A stretch of 64,000 nt of DNA from Bacteroidia bacterium (GTDB taxonomy: Bacteria; Bacteroidota; Bacteroidia; Bacteroidales; Prolixibacteraceae): assembly GCA_026391315.1 (NCBI GenBank), contig JAPLDT010000014.1, forward strand, positions 62,001-126,000, written 5' to 3'. Positions 51,699-60,047 of this stretch are shown here, piece by piece. Both the position numbers and the translations under genes were made by a program. Each line of letters begins with the position of its first letter. The first letter of the stretch is position 1. The notes below the pieces were generated by a model. The model had not been told where the DNA came from. It saw only the letters and a program-made list of their open reading frames with translations, and searched no databases.

Positions 51699-54476
51699 CT
51701 ATTTCAAAGGGATCCAGTGTTCCCCGACATTCCATCCTTTTACCAAAAGCTCTATCTTTTTAGCGGTCAATACGGCTGTGGCAGCACTCACTTTGCACGT
51801 GATGGATTCGCCCGGCGCCAAAGAAAAATAGTTGGCCGACCAATAGGCAGGAAGCACCTCTTCATTCTCTTTCATCAGGCGTGGATTCACAAAGAAGGCC
51901 AGTTTCTTACTGTTGTTGGTGAATTTGACACTCCAAACCGTCTCTGTTTTGACCAGCTCTTTTTTCAGTACCGTTGTCGCGACTTCCGTGCGAGGCATCG
52001 ATTGCAGGACGGTATAGTTGTTGTCGGCCGCAAGCCAATAAGCATTGTGGGAAATCACCTTCCCTTTTGCATCCTTCAGATTTAACACCACAAAATTCAC
52101 CTCTTTGGAGTTGGTCAGAAAACTGGCCAGGGAGAAGCTCTCTTTGACATCAGATGAGGTAAGGGAAACCTTGGCGCTTTGGTGCGCCAGCAGCTTCGAA
52201 TCCAGACCGAATATATCAGCCTCAACTGTCAGATTGGGAACTTCCCGGTAGGTCCTGTTCAAAACTGAGACTACATGGTCGAGAGGATTCAGCTGAACGT
52301 GAACCGGTTCGCAGCTGTTCTGCATGAAATAATAACCCGCATTGGGTTCGAGGTACCAGTCGTAGACCTGCCAGACCACACTCGGGAAAGCAGCGTTGAG
52401 TTTCCACAGCATGATACCTCCAATGTCGTTCAGCCGGTGGCCTGCTGCCTCAAAAGTACCCTGATAACCCGTGGCATTCATCAGTTGCATCTTGTCGGAG
52501 AAATCTTCCATTGACACGGGTTTCCCATACCTTTTCTCCATTGAATAATAATAGGCATCGTATTTGCCATTGCCGGTGGCCGCATCGTGGTAACCCCAGG
52601 AATTGTTAAGCGGGAAAGGCAATTTGGTGTCCCAGGTCAGGTTGGGGATAATTTTGATGAGGGAGTTGTAAGGTGGCTGTGAGGGCAATCCGGTTTCATC
52701 CTTGAAAACCCAGTCTTTGGCATTGTCGGCCAACCGGTAATACTCCTTCGAATCCTGCCAGGTGTAAGGACCACTGCTGTAAACGCCTGATGCCTTGTTG
52801 TCGGGCCAGGAGCCGCCGAATCCGGGAGGTAATTTGGCGAAACCTGATGAACATGGGATAAACGGTCTGGTGCCATCGAGTTTGATCACACTTTCTCGCA
52901 TGGTGGCATAGACATCTTTCCTGATGTGCCCTTCATTCCCTCCGGTCCAAAGCAGCAGGCTGGCATGGTTTCGGATCCGATAGATGGTGCTGATCACATT
53001 TTTGACAAAGATTTCGGGCTGTAGCGGCCAATCGGTGGATCCCTTGAATTCGCCGTGGGTATCTCCGGTCACCCAGAAATCTGACCATACCAACAATCCG
53101 TAACGATCGGCCGAATCAAAGAATGCATCTGGTGGCGTGACCCCTCCACCCCAGATCCTGACCAGGTTGATGTTCGAATTCCTGCAAAGGTGTAACTCCG
53201 CGTCGTACCTGGCCGAATCGCGGTTCAGCATCATGTCGGGCACCCATGCACCGCCGGTTAACTGGATCCTGCGTCCGTTGACGGAGAATTCGCGGCGTAA
53301 GAATTTACCGGGAACCTCTTCTGCCTTTGTACTGACAGTGCGGATCCCGAAAACGAAGGAGGTATCATCGGTACAAATGCCTCCGGTTTCATATTTGAGG
53401 CGGATGCGGTACAAATTGGGATTGCCGTATCCATTGGGCCACCACAAACGGGGTTGTTTGAAAAGAAGCTGACTGGTGTTCTCACTGTTCAGTGCAACAC
53501 TGGTTTGCGCTCCGGCGGCAATAGCTACTTCTTTGGAAAACAGAACAGGAGTGCCGATAAAATTTTCAGGAGTAATAGAGACGTTCAAAACTCCTTTGCT
53601 GCCGGTTGAACCGCTATTTGAAAGATTGAGGTTCAGGGAGAGTTTGGCAACAGCCGTATCCGGAAGGTTGGGCAAATCCGTGATGATTTGCGGCTGTACA
53701 ATGGTCACATCGCCTGAAGTACGCAGAAAAACCGGCAGCCAGATTCCCATGTTCCGGTCGCGGGTTGGCGGAACCCAGTCCCACCCTACAGAACAAACCA
53801 TGGTTACATTTTTACCGATATCTCCGGTAGGGCCTCCGTTTTCGAAAAAATCACCAAATGCCTTCAGCTGCTCTTGTGCCGGTAACCCGGGAAAATCGAG
53901 GGGGTAAATTTTCACGGCCAGCACATTTTCTGCTCCTGCAACGATTGTTTTGCTCACATCAAAGCTGTATTCGGCGAACATGCCGGCCATTTGGGTCGAA
54001 TCAGCCAACTGTTTTCCATTGATCCATACAGCAGCCCTGTAGTTGATCCCTTTGAATATCAGTTGGAAGTGACGCCCTTTGTCGGTATCCGGAACCTTGA
54101 AGGTGGTACGGTACCAGTAAGGTTTTTTCCAGGGATTGGGGAGATTCGGAAGATGGCTGTATTGTTCCAGGTTGTAAGTCTTGTTGAACTCATCCGAAGC
54201 ATCGGGAATCAGCATGTTGTTCATACCCGAGTAGGGATCGGGATAGATCCGGTTGGCTACAAGCCCCGTCAGTACCGTGCAGGGAACCTTAACAGGAAGC
54301 CAGTAAACATTGGAATGGTAAGCAGAAGTAGAGATTACTTCGCCGGTTGCCCGAATCAAATCGGAAGATTGAAGTTGAAATTGGGTCAGTTTTTCCTGTT
54401 TGATTTTTTGGGTTTGGGCAAAAGAATTTTGCACACCGATCAATAGGAGGAGAAGAAACATCGTCAAGATTTTCAT
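51699..54476 (-). CDS. Secreted glycoside hydrolase family 2 (exo-beta-glucosaminidase/mannosidase-like)
   Basis: The ATG at 54476 (MKILTMFLLLLL) starts a signal peptide ending near SFAQ; nine upstream residues (from 54503) would spoil it. A 925-residue GH2 protein. The jelly-roll (about 40-215) has WYRTTFKVPD and GINYRAAVWINGKQLA, followed by an Ig-like module. The TIM barrel starts near RRIQLTGGAWVPDMMLN, with LVRIWGGGVTPPDAFFD, acid/base Glu near residue 515 in LLWTGGNEGH and the nucleophile candidate near 656 in VSMEDFSDKMQ. C-terminal Ig-like modules complete it. The layout and WGGG block resemble exo-beta-D-glucosaminidases and beta-mannosidases. The substrate is probably a hexosamine- or mannose-containing glycan. 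Confidence 0.9.
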   Translation of the reverse strand: MKILTMFLLLLLIGVQNSFAQTQKIKQEKLTQFQLQSSDLIRATGEVISTSAYHSNVYWLPVKVPCTVLTGLVANRIYPDPYSGMNNMLIPDASDEFNKTYNLEQYSHLPNLPNPWKKPYWYRTTFKVPDTDKGRHFQLIFKGINYRAAVWINGKQLADSTQMAGMFAEYSFDVSKTIVAGAENVLAVKIYPLDFPGLPAQEQLKAFGDFFENGGPTGDIGKNVTMVCSVGWDWVPPTRDRNMGIWLPVFLRTSGDVTIVQPQIITDLPNLPDTAVAKLSLNLNLSNSGSTGSKGVLNVSITPENFIGTPVLFSKEVAIAAGAQTSVALNSENTSQLLFKQPRLWWPNGYGNPNLYRIRLKYETGGICTDDTSFVFGIRTVSTKAEEVPGKFLRREFSVNGRRIQLTGGAWVPDMMLNRDSARYDAELHLCRNSNINLVRIWGGGVTPPDAFFDSADRYGLLVWSDFWVTGDTHGEFKGSTDWPLQPEIFVKNVISTIYRIRNHASLLLWTGGNEGHIRKDVYATMRESVIKLDGTRPFIPCSSGFAKLPPGFGGSWPDNKASGVYSSGPYTWQDSKEYYRLADNAKDWVFKDETGLPSQPPYNSLIKIIPNLTWDTKLPFPLNNSWGYHDAATGNGKYDAYYYSMEKRYGKPVSMEDFSDKMQLMNATGYQGTFEAAGHRLNDIGGIMLWKLNAAFPSVVWQVYDWYLEPNAGYYFMQNSCEPVHVQLNPLDHVVSVLNRTYREVPNLTVEADIFGLDSKLLAHQSAKVSLTSSDVKESFSLASFLTNSKEVNFVVLNLKDAKGKVISHNAYWLAADNNYTVLQSMPRTEVATTVLKKELVKTETVWSVKFTNNSKKLAFFVNPRLMKENEEVLPAYWSANYFSLAPGESITCKVSAATAVLTAKKIELLVKGWNVGEHWIPLK

Positions 54477-54691
54477 GTTATTTACTTTTTTGAATCCGGG
54501 CATTGTGGTTAAAAGTGGCTAAAATAACTAGATATTTCAGCGTTTGGATAAAACAGATCTATAAAAATTAAAAGTACTCAAAAGTTTATATATACAGTAA
54601 TGCGTTTGCCCTGGGATAGTCCTTAAGTTCTTTTGACGTCTGAGCAGAAGAGATTATCTTTGCTGGAACAGAAGAAAATCTTTAATTGATT

Positions 54692-54844
54692 ATGAAAACG
54701 ACAATTAAGAAGGAATTTGACTCTGTCAAATTTATGAGACAGGAACGGGACAGAATCAGCGGAGAGATTTCTAATATGACCCACGAGCAGATAAAGGAAT
54801 ATTTTGCTAAAAAAAGAGGCAAAGAGAGAATCCCCAGCCGCTAA
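54692..54844 (+). CDS. Antitoxin-like small protein, 50 aa, orphan
   Basis: A 50-residue frame: MKTTIKKEFDSVKFMRQERD leads into a helix, then EISNMTHEQIKEYFAKKRGKER. The pattern (Met-Lys-Thr start, FDSVKFMR-x-x-R-D-x-I, MTHEQIKEY) strongly resembles short antitoxin-type proteins common in Bacteroidota and cyanobacteria; this is recognition by eye. No PIN-domain or RelE-like toxin gene follows: the next gene downstream is on the other strand, and the 110 bp after the stop contain no coding frame. It would therefore be an orphan antitoxin or the remnant of a toxin-antitoxin pair. Confidence 0.6.
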   Translation: MKTTIKKEFDSVKFMRQERDRISGEISNMTHEQIKEYFAKKRGKERIPSR

Positions 54845-54954
54845 TATTGCTCTTTGGGATGCATTTTCATGCGGGGTTGATCCTGAATGCTTATTTTTTT
54901 TTGATTCAGAATATACAGTTTTTAGGACAATCCTGATTCTCCTGTAATAATTTA

Positions 54955-56322
54955 CTATAGATTTTCGCCGTACGAGAATCCTGCCCTTGCCGGCTCTTTG
55001 ATATATACATCCAGTTCGGGATGGTTGGTCACTTTCATGTTTTTGGCATCGTATTCGATGCGGGTATTGAACCTTTGCGCCAAAACGCCGGTAAGCGCCA
55101 TCTCCACCAACCCTGTGGCATAATCGAAGTTGGATCCGCACACTTTCCCGTGTTTGATGGCTTCCGCCCATTCTCGCTGGGGATTTTCCTGAAAGGTCCG
55201 CGGGATGGTTTGCGCGGGTAAATTTGGTTTGAAGGCTTCCCACTCGGCCATTGGCATGAGCAGCCGGGGATCGTTGGGACGTCCGCCGGTGACGAGGCAA
55301 TGTTTGTCGCCAACCATGATCATGCCACTGCCTGCCAGTTTCTCCACTTTCCATTCCGGACGAATTTCGGGTTTTAGTCCGCCTTCGTACCAGCGCATGG
55401 TCACCGGCGCTTTATTTCCGCGTGCCGGGAAATCCCAGCGGATAACAGCCTGATCGGAAATGAAACCGGTGTCGGGGACGGGTGATTTGAATTCGGCTTC
55501 AACCACTGTGGGTAATCCCAAATCGAGGGACCAGTAGGGGGCATCCAGCGTATGGCAGCACCAGTCGCCCATCTCGCCATTTCCGAAATCGAACCAGCTG
55601 CGCCAGGTTTTGGGAGCATAGACTTCGTTGTATGGGCGGTTCGCGGCGGGTCCAAGCCACAAATCCCAATCCAAACCGGCTGGAATTGGTTGTTCAGCAG
55701 GTGGAAAACTATCCGGTTTTCTGAAATATTTGTCAGGTCCAAATTCTGGTCCGTCGAACCAGGCGATCACTTCAGTCACATTGCCCAGTAATCCTGCCTC
55801 GTACCACTCTTTTATACAGCGGATTCCGTTGGTGGTATGCCCTTGGTTGGCCATTTGTGTAATAACGTTGTAATGGTGGGCGGCTTTCTTCAGGGTACGA
55901 AGTTGCCAGATATTGTGCGCAAGCGGTTTCTCCACAATCACATGTTTGCCCAATTGCATGGCAGCCATGGCAGCAGGGAAATGAGAATGGTCGGGGGTGC
56001 AGACCATCACCGCATCGATCTCTTTGTGCATTTGATCGAACATCACCCTGTAATCCTTGAAACGCTTGGCTTTTGGCATCGTTTGGTAAGCTTCTGCAGC
56101 CCGGAAGTCATCCACATCGCAGAGCGCGACAATGTTTTCATTCCATTTCGGATCTTTCTGGTTGATCATCTTGGTCCAGTTGCTCTTGCCCTGTCCGCCA
56201 ACGCCAATTACTGCAATATTTAATCGTCCGGAAGGGGAGCAGCTCATCAGGTTGGGAATAAAAACTGCACCTGCGCCAAGCAAGGATGCCGATTTGATAA
56301 AGTCTCGTCTGGTGGGATTCAT
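54955..56322 (-). CDS. Gfo/Idh/MocA-family oxidoreductase with Tat signal
   Basis: The ATG at 56322 (MNPTRRDFIKS) starts a Tat-type signal peptide with the twin-arginine motif TRRDF and a hydrophobic helix; the longer frame is unlikely. A 455-residue protein with an NAD(P)-binding Rossmann fold (IAVIGVGGQG), the GFO_IDH motif EKPLAHN and a family-typical GxDW-x-L-W-L-G stretch near residue 205. Proteins of this subgroup are exported in Bacteroidota, and many act on sugars or inositols attached to glycans; some are glycoside-cleaving NAD-dependent enzymes. It stands alone, though the neighbourhood is rich in glycosidases (GH2 upstream, GH42 further down). No cofactor preference was assigned. 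Confidence 0.93.
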   Translation of the reverse strand: MNPTRRDFIKSASLLGAGAVFIPNLMSCSPSGRLNIAVIGVGGQGKSNWTKMINQKDPKWNENIVALCDVDDFRAAEAYQTMPKAKRFKDYRVMFDQMHKEIDAVMVCTPDHSHFPAAMAAMQLGKHVIVEKPLAHNIWQLRTLKKAAHHYNVITQMANQGHTTNGIRCIKEWYEAGLLGNVTEVIAWFDGPEFGPDKYFRKPDSFPPAEQPIPAGLDWDLWLGPAANRPYNEVYAPKTWRSWFDFGNGEMGDWCCHTLDAPYWSLDLGLPTVVEAEFKSPVPDTGFISDQAVIRWDFPARGNKAPVTMRWYEGGLKPEIRPEWKVEKLAGSGMIMVGDKHCLVTGGRPNDPRLLMPMAEWEAFKPNLPAQTIPRTFQENPQREWAEAIKHGKVCGSNFDYATGLVEMALTGVLAQRFNTRIEYDAKNMKVTNHPELDVYIKEPARAGFSYGENL

Positions 56323-56449
56323 CATGTGATTTGCGCTTAAGAATTTAAAATTGTGCCGGAAAAAATGCAAACAAATTTCCAGCACAATTTAATGATTTTT
56401 AGGCTTTCAAAATAATCAAAAAGAGCCTCTGAAAACGGGGCTCAAATGA

Positions 56450-56686
56450 TTATAGATTACTGTGTGTTCCATCACAGAACGGAGGATTCTTTGTGCGTTT
56501 GCACCCGCAAAGATACTTTTTACCTGACTCGCTGGCAGTAAAAAACAGCGGGACAAATGCTGTTCCACGGTGAGAACCATCGCAAAACGGTTGATTCTTA
56601 CTCTGTCCGCAAGCGCACCAGTGGTATTCTTTTCCGGCTTCCAGTTCTACTACATAAGGCGCTTTCTGCGCAATTTTCGGATCCAT
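56450..56686 (-). CDS. CDGSH iron-sulfur domain protein, two tandem clusters
   Basis: A 78-residue protein with two CDGSH motifs. The first has Cys24, Cys26, Cys35 and His39 ([16 protein letters not shown]); the second has Cys60, Cys62, Cys71 and His75 ([16 protein letters not shown]). Each should hold a [2Fe-2S] cluster with three Cys and one His ligand; this pattern of two motifs in about 80 residues is the double-CDGSH type. All ligands are present. Likely roles are electron transfer or redox sensing. It is about 95 bp from the pirin gene on the same strand, so they may be cotranscribed. No signal peptide, so it is cytoplasmic. Confidence 0.95.
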   Translation of the reverse strand: MDPKIAQKAPYVVELEAGKEYHWCACGQSKNQPFCDGSHRGTAFVPLFFTASESGKKYLCGCKRTKNPPFCDGTHSNL

Positions 56687-56780
56687 TTTTACCTCCTTTT
56701 TAGAAATTCTACATTAAAGTTGATATGCAAATATCCTTTGCCCAATGATATAAAGTTAATGAAAAATTTTTGGAAACTGG

Positions 56781-57497
56781 TTACAATTGCATCGGTACTT
56801 CCATCAACAACAATTCGGCGTCGCTGTCGGCTAGGATGGAGATAGAGTCTACATCGTAAATTCCGAACCCATCGCGGCTGTTCAGGGGTTGACCGCTGAT
56901 GGTAACGTCTCCGCTCAGTACGAACGCGTAGACGCCGTTTCCCTTCAGTTTAAGGATGTAATCCAGGTTTAGCCCTTTATCGAATTTTCCCAGGTGAAAC
57001 CATGCCTGTTGGTGGATCCAAACCCCGGCATCCTCAGAATTTGGTGAGAGGATTTGTTGAAGGGCATTGTGGCGATCGGCCTGGTTCAGTGTAATCTGGT
57101 CGTAACGCGGAGTGACATTTTGCTTGTTGGGGAAGACCCATATCTGCAAAAAAATGACCGGCTTGTCTTTGTTCTTGTTGTATTCGCTGTGGTAGATCCC
57201 GGTACCGGCGCTCATTACCTGTATGTCGCCAGCCCTGATCACACTGATATTGCCCATGCTGTCTTTGTGTTCAAGATCACCCTCCAGGGGAATGGAAATA
57301 ATCTCCATGTTGTCGTGTGGATGGGTGCCGAAACCCATACCGGCATCCACAATATCGTCATTCAATACACGAAGAGCCCCAAAATGGACCCGTTCCGGAT
57401 TGTGGTAATTGGCAAAACTGAAAGTATGCCTGCTGTGCAGCCAGCCATGGTTGGCATCGCCGCGTGTATCTGCTTTGTGTAGAATTGCGTTGTTCAT
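56781..57497 (-). CDS. Pirin-family protein (YhhW/quercetinase type), first of two
   Basis: A 238-residue bicupin. The N-terminal cupin has the pirin metal-binding ligands His59 and His61 in GFGTHPHDNME, with His103 and Glu105 in TGIYHSEYN. The HSRHTFSFANY block is typical of the YhhW/quercetin-2,3-dioxygenase subgroup. The C-terminal half is the second cupin, which usually does not hold metal. These proteins may sense or modify oxidised phenolics or act as redox-dependent cofactors. It shares the neighbourhood with a second pirin (58520), DoxX, MarR and CDGSH genes. Upstream DNA holds a repeat of family B, so any promoter lies in or next to it. Confidence 0.93.
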   Translation of the reverse strand: MNNAILHKADTRGDANHGWLHSRHTFSFANYHNPERVHFGALRVLNDDIVDAGMGFGTHPHDNMEIISIPLEGDLEHKDSMGNISVIRAGDIQVMSAGTGIYHSEYNKNKDKPVIFLQIWVFPNKQNVTPRYDQITLNQADRHNALQQILSPNSEDAGVWIHQQAWFHLGKFDKGLNLDYILKLKGNGVYAFVLSGDVTISGQPLNSRDGFGIYDVDSISILADSDAELLLMEVPMQL

Positions 57498-57533
57498 GAC
57501 TTTTTTTTGTATGAAAGGGTTTTCCCTTTGAGA

Positions 57534-57624
57534 ACCTTCGTGTGAGACTTTGTGACCTTGGTGGTTAATTTTTAAAATCTTACCACAAAGGTCACGAAGG
57601 GTATCACGAAGGACACAAAGTAAA
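57534..57624. repeat. ACCACAAAGG-family palindromic intergenic repeat, copy C
   Basis: CTTCGTGTGAGACTTTGTGA, then CCTTGGTGGT and an AT-rich centre, face ACCACAAAGGTCACGAAGG and TCACGAAGGACACAAAG. It is the most complete of the three copies of this family; the AATTTTTAAAAT centre and GTGGT / ACCAC arms match the copy at 4747-4817. Confidence 0.75.
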
Positions 57625-57826
57625 AGTAATGCAGCTTTCTCAAATAGAAACGTAAATCATGTTACAAAGTTGCACCAGCACAAATAATTTGGGTTTCACT
57701 ATTCGGAAGAAGTGTTGTGATTTCAGGGAAAATCCTGCTCCATAATCTGGTATTGTATAAATGTTGTTTTGTTAATGCACTGAAAGTCAGAAGCTAAATA
57801 AATATTTAAATATTATTAACAAATAC

Positions 57827-57860
57827 ATGTTGCAACATATAATGTTTGTACATATCTTTG
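57827..57860 (+). promoter_or_regulatory. Promoter with 12-bp palindrome ATGTTGCAACAT over the -33 region
   Basis: TTG at 57830-57832 and TATCTTTG at 57853-57860 are 20 bp apart, fitting the Bacteroidota -33 TTTG / -7 TAnnTTTG promoter with the usual spacing. The perfect 12-bp palindrome ATGTTGCAACAT (57827-57838) covers the -33 box, where a dimeric repressor would block RNA polymerase. The MarR gene 1.5 kb downstream is a possible owner; no such second palindrome was noticed in the window. Confidence 0.6.
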
Positions 57861-57934
57861 CGGAAATTAAAATCATTATTAATCAAAAAAATCATATCAT
57901 GAACATTTCGAAATCAAGTTAAATTGTATCCTGG

Positions 57935-58249
57935 GTGATTGCAGGATTGTTAACAGCACTTTACCTTTTTAGCGCTTCCGGCAAACTCTTTTTACATCCG
58001 GAGCAGATGGAACAGATGAAACTGGGCGACTGGCGGGTAATCATCGCGCTGGGCGAAATAACTTCGGCCCTGTTGTTCCTCTTCCCAAGGACCAACAAAT
58101 ACGGCACCTTACTGCTTAGTTCGTACATGGGAGGAGCCATCATCCTGCACATGACAGGAGGAATGAGCATTGCGATGCCATCCGTTGTCCTGATACTGAT
58201 TTGGGTGGTTGCCTACCTGAGGAATCCTGAGCTTTTCAAAATAAGCTAA
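57935..58249 (+). CDS. DoxX-like membrane protein with a stop codon behind its natural start
   Basis: A 104-residue, four-helix DoxX-type protein (LYLFSASGKLFLHPEQMEQMKLG, WRVIIALGEITSALLFLFPRT). The natural start appears to be the ATG at 57899 (MNISKSS), which is in frame but reaches TAA at 57920-57922 just before IVSWVIAGLL. The listed frame begins at GTG 57935, inside the first helix. So either a nonsense change has made it a pseudogene, or translation restarts at 57935 (or an ATT/GTA a little earlier) with a shortened first helix. DoxX proteins are small membrane partners of redox enzymes and stress systems. The gene sits behind a strong promoter-like sequence and between two pirin genes. 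Confidence 0.75.
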   Translation: MIAGLLTALYLFSASGKLFLHPEQMEQMKLGDWRVIIALGEITSALLFLFPRTNKYGTLLLSSYMGGAIILHMTGGMSIAMPSVVLILIWVVAYLRNPELFKIS

Positions 58250-58264
58250 AGGACTTTTACTTCA

Positions 58265-58519
58265 TAACACAGAGAATAATCCTCTAAAAATCGAGTCTCC
58301 TGGTTTACCTGGAAATTTTTGCCTTTGGATAAGCTTTAGAGAGAACACACTGAGCTCACTGAGCTAAAAAATCGCAAGCGATTTTTCTCTCTGTGGACTC
58401 CTTGTTCCTTAAGTCAGTATCAGACAATTAATAGCTTCATTGAACAGGCACTATTTTTTAGTAAATGGAATTAATTTACTCTGTGTTAGTCTTTTAAAGA
58501 TTTAAAACAGATTCTAGCT
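58265..58519. mobile_element. MITE-like element A2: terminal inverted repeats and AATCGCAAGCGATT core
   Basis: TAACACAGAG (58265-58274) pairs with CTCTGTGTTA (58479-58488). The centre holds AAAAATCGC, AA, GCGATTTTT (58367-58386). The right end reads AAACAGATTCTAGCT (58505-58519), against AAACAGCTTCTAAGT in the copy at 48018-48277, and it touches the ATG of the pirin gene. A second inverted pair AGTAAAT ... ATTTACT (58460-58480) lies in its right end and could serve as an operator for the pirin-MarR genes. No coding frame. Confidence 0.7.
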
Positions 58520-59398
58520 ATGTCAATAAAAAATATTGAATTGGTACTCTCTCCGCCTGAACCTCATTTTGTGGGTGACGGTTTCAGGGTACATAATTTT
58601 ATTCCTGGCGGTTACCGATTGGATATGGAGCGCATGAATCCCTTTATTTTGCTGGATTATGGAGCAAAATTTTATTTTCCCCCTTCCGATCGTCCGATGG
58701 GGGTTGGGGTTCATCCTCACCGCGGTTTTGAGACAGTAACCATTGCCTACAAAGGAAGCGTGGCCCACCACGACAGCACCGGCCAGAGCGGTGTGATTGG
58801 GGAGGGGGATGTTCAGTGGATGACTGCAGCCTCAGGTATCCTGCACAAGGAGTACCACGAAAAGGAGTTCAGCAGAAATGGGGGAGAGATGCAAATGGTT
58901 CAACTTTGGATGAACCTGCCGGCAAAGTACAAAATGTCACAGCCCAAATACCAGAGCATTACCAGCGATCAGATAGGTAAATTTGCCCTGGGAAACGGAG
59001 CAGGAACTGTTGAGGTCATTGCAGGTGAATACAGAAATGTGCAAGGTGCTGCCTCCACCTTTACTCCAGTCAACTTGTTCAATGCCAGGCTGAACAAAAA
59101 TGGGAAGGCGGATTTTTCGTTTCCTGCAGCGTTCAATTCGGCTCTGTTGGTCATTGAAGGAAAAATCACTGTCAATGGTACGGAAGAGGTGCCTACGGAT
59201 CATTTTGCATTATTTCAGAACGAGGGGGAGGAGTTTGAAATTGAGTCGGAAGAGGGAGCCATTGTTCTGATCATGAGCGGCCAGGATATTAAGGAACCAA
59301 TTGCCGCGCATGGCCCGTTTGTGATGAACACACGTCAGGAGATTTTTCAGGCTTTCGAAGATTACCAAAAGGGTAAGTTCGGATATTTGAAGGATTGA
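58520..59398 (+). CDS. Pirin-family protein, second of two
   Basis: A 292-residue bicupin. The pirin core starts VGDGFRVHNFIPG, with metal ligands His65 and His67 (GVGVHPHRGFE), His109 and Glu111 (SGILHKEYH). A C-terminal pirin_C cupin follows (about 175-285). This is the longer, classical pirin subgroup, not the YhhW type seen at 56781. It may act as a redox-linked cofactor or dioxygenase. The start codon lies 1 bp after the right end of a MITE-like element, so its leader and promoter come from that element. The MarR gene follows after 18 bp; the two are probably one operon and the MarR may regulate the pirin. Confidence 0.93.
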   Translation: MSIKNIELVLSPPEPHFVGDGFRVHNFIPGGYRLDMERMNPFILLDYGAKFYFPPSDRPMGVGVHPHRGFETVTIAYKGSVAHHDSTGQSGVIGEGDVQWMTAASGILHKEYHEKEFSRNGGEMQMVQLWMNLPAKYKMSQPKYQSITSDQIGKFALGNGAGTVEVIAGEYRNVQGAASTFTPVNLFNARLNKNGKADFSFPAAFNSALLVIEGKITVNGTEEVPTDHFALFQNEGEEFEIESEEGAIVLIMSGQDIKEPIAAHGPFVMNTRQEIFQAFEDYQKGKFGYLKD

Positions 59399-59416
59399 AT
59401 TAATTTAAAAATCAAT

Positions 59417-59902
59417 ATGTCATTAGAAGACGAATTGAAAGGGAGGTTTCGCAACGACTACCACAAAGGGATGATCAACCTCACTTACACCACGAAGCAG
59501 TTGGGTTATGAGTTTTTTCAGAGTCTGAAAAAGCATGGACTTGCCGAGCAGCAATACAATGTGTTGCGGATCCTCCGTGGATTTCGATCCGAAGCGCCGC
59601 TTTGCATTGGATTTATCAAAGAGCGGATGCTCGACAAAGATTCTGACGTAAGCCGCATCGTGGACCGTCTGTTTGAAAAGGGATTACTTACCAGGAAGGA
59701 GAACCCCGAGGATCGGCGCCAAAAGACAGTCGAGATCACCGCTTCCGGATTGGCCTTGCTCGACAGCATGTTTGAATGTGAGAAAACGGCGGACAAATTG
59801 CTTACCAATCTTTCGGATGAGGAGATCCGTGAACTTAACCGGTTACTGGATAAGATCAGGGCCGGTGCCAAAAAGAAATATCTAAGAATGGATATAAATT
59901 AA
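59417..59902 (+). CDS. MarR-family transcriptional regulator
   Basis: A 161-residue winged-helix regulator. An N-terminal helix, then EQQYNVLRILRGF and the DNA-reading wing region: IKERMLDKDSDVSRIVDRLFEKGLLTRKENPEDRRQKTVEITASG, with the D-x-R wing motif in EDRRQ. The C-terminal helices (EKTADKLLTNLSDEEIRELNRLLDKI) complete the dimer interface. It usually represses a neighbouring gene until a phenolic or oxidant binds. It is 18 bp behind the pirin gene and probably regulates it and perhaps DoxX. Candidate operators are the palindromes ATGTTGCAACAT (57827-57838) and AGTAAAT ... ATTTACT (58460-58480); both are inference. Confidence 0.95.
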   Translation: MSLEDELKGRFRNDYHKGMINLTYTTKQLGYEFFQSLKKHGLAEQQYNVLRILRGFRSEAPLCIGFIKERMLDKDSDVSRIVDRLFEKGLLTRKENPEDRRQKTVEITASGLALLDSMFECEKTADKLLTNLSDEEIRELNRLLDKIRAGAKKKYLRMDIN

Positions 59903-60047
59903 TATGTTTTGTTTTTTTGCTTGAAATAATGTATTTACTTTGAGAAGGTATAGTAAATTGTAATGATACAAAAAATCAAATCACATGGAAAAATTAATGA
60001 AAATTCAAAGGTTTCCCTTACTATTTGAAATGACAAAGGGGGTTATA

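Noticed and set aside
54623..55354. 243-aa minus-strand frame
   Set aside because: Overlaps the Gfo/Idh/MocA gene and the antitoxin-like ORF in other frames; composition is that of an artefact.
57054..57482. 142-aa + strand frame
   Set aside because: Antisense to the pirin gene; shadow ORF.
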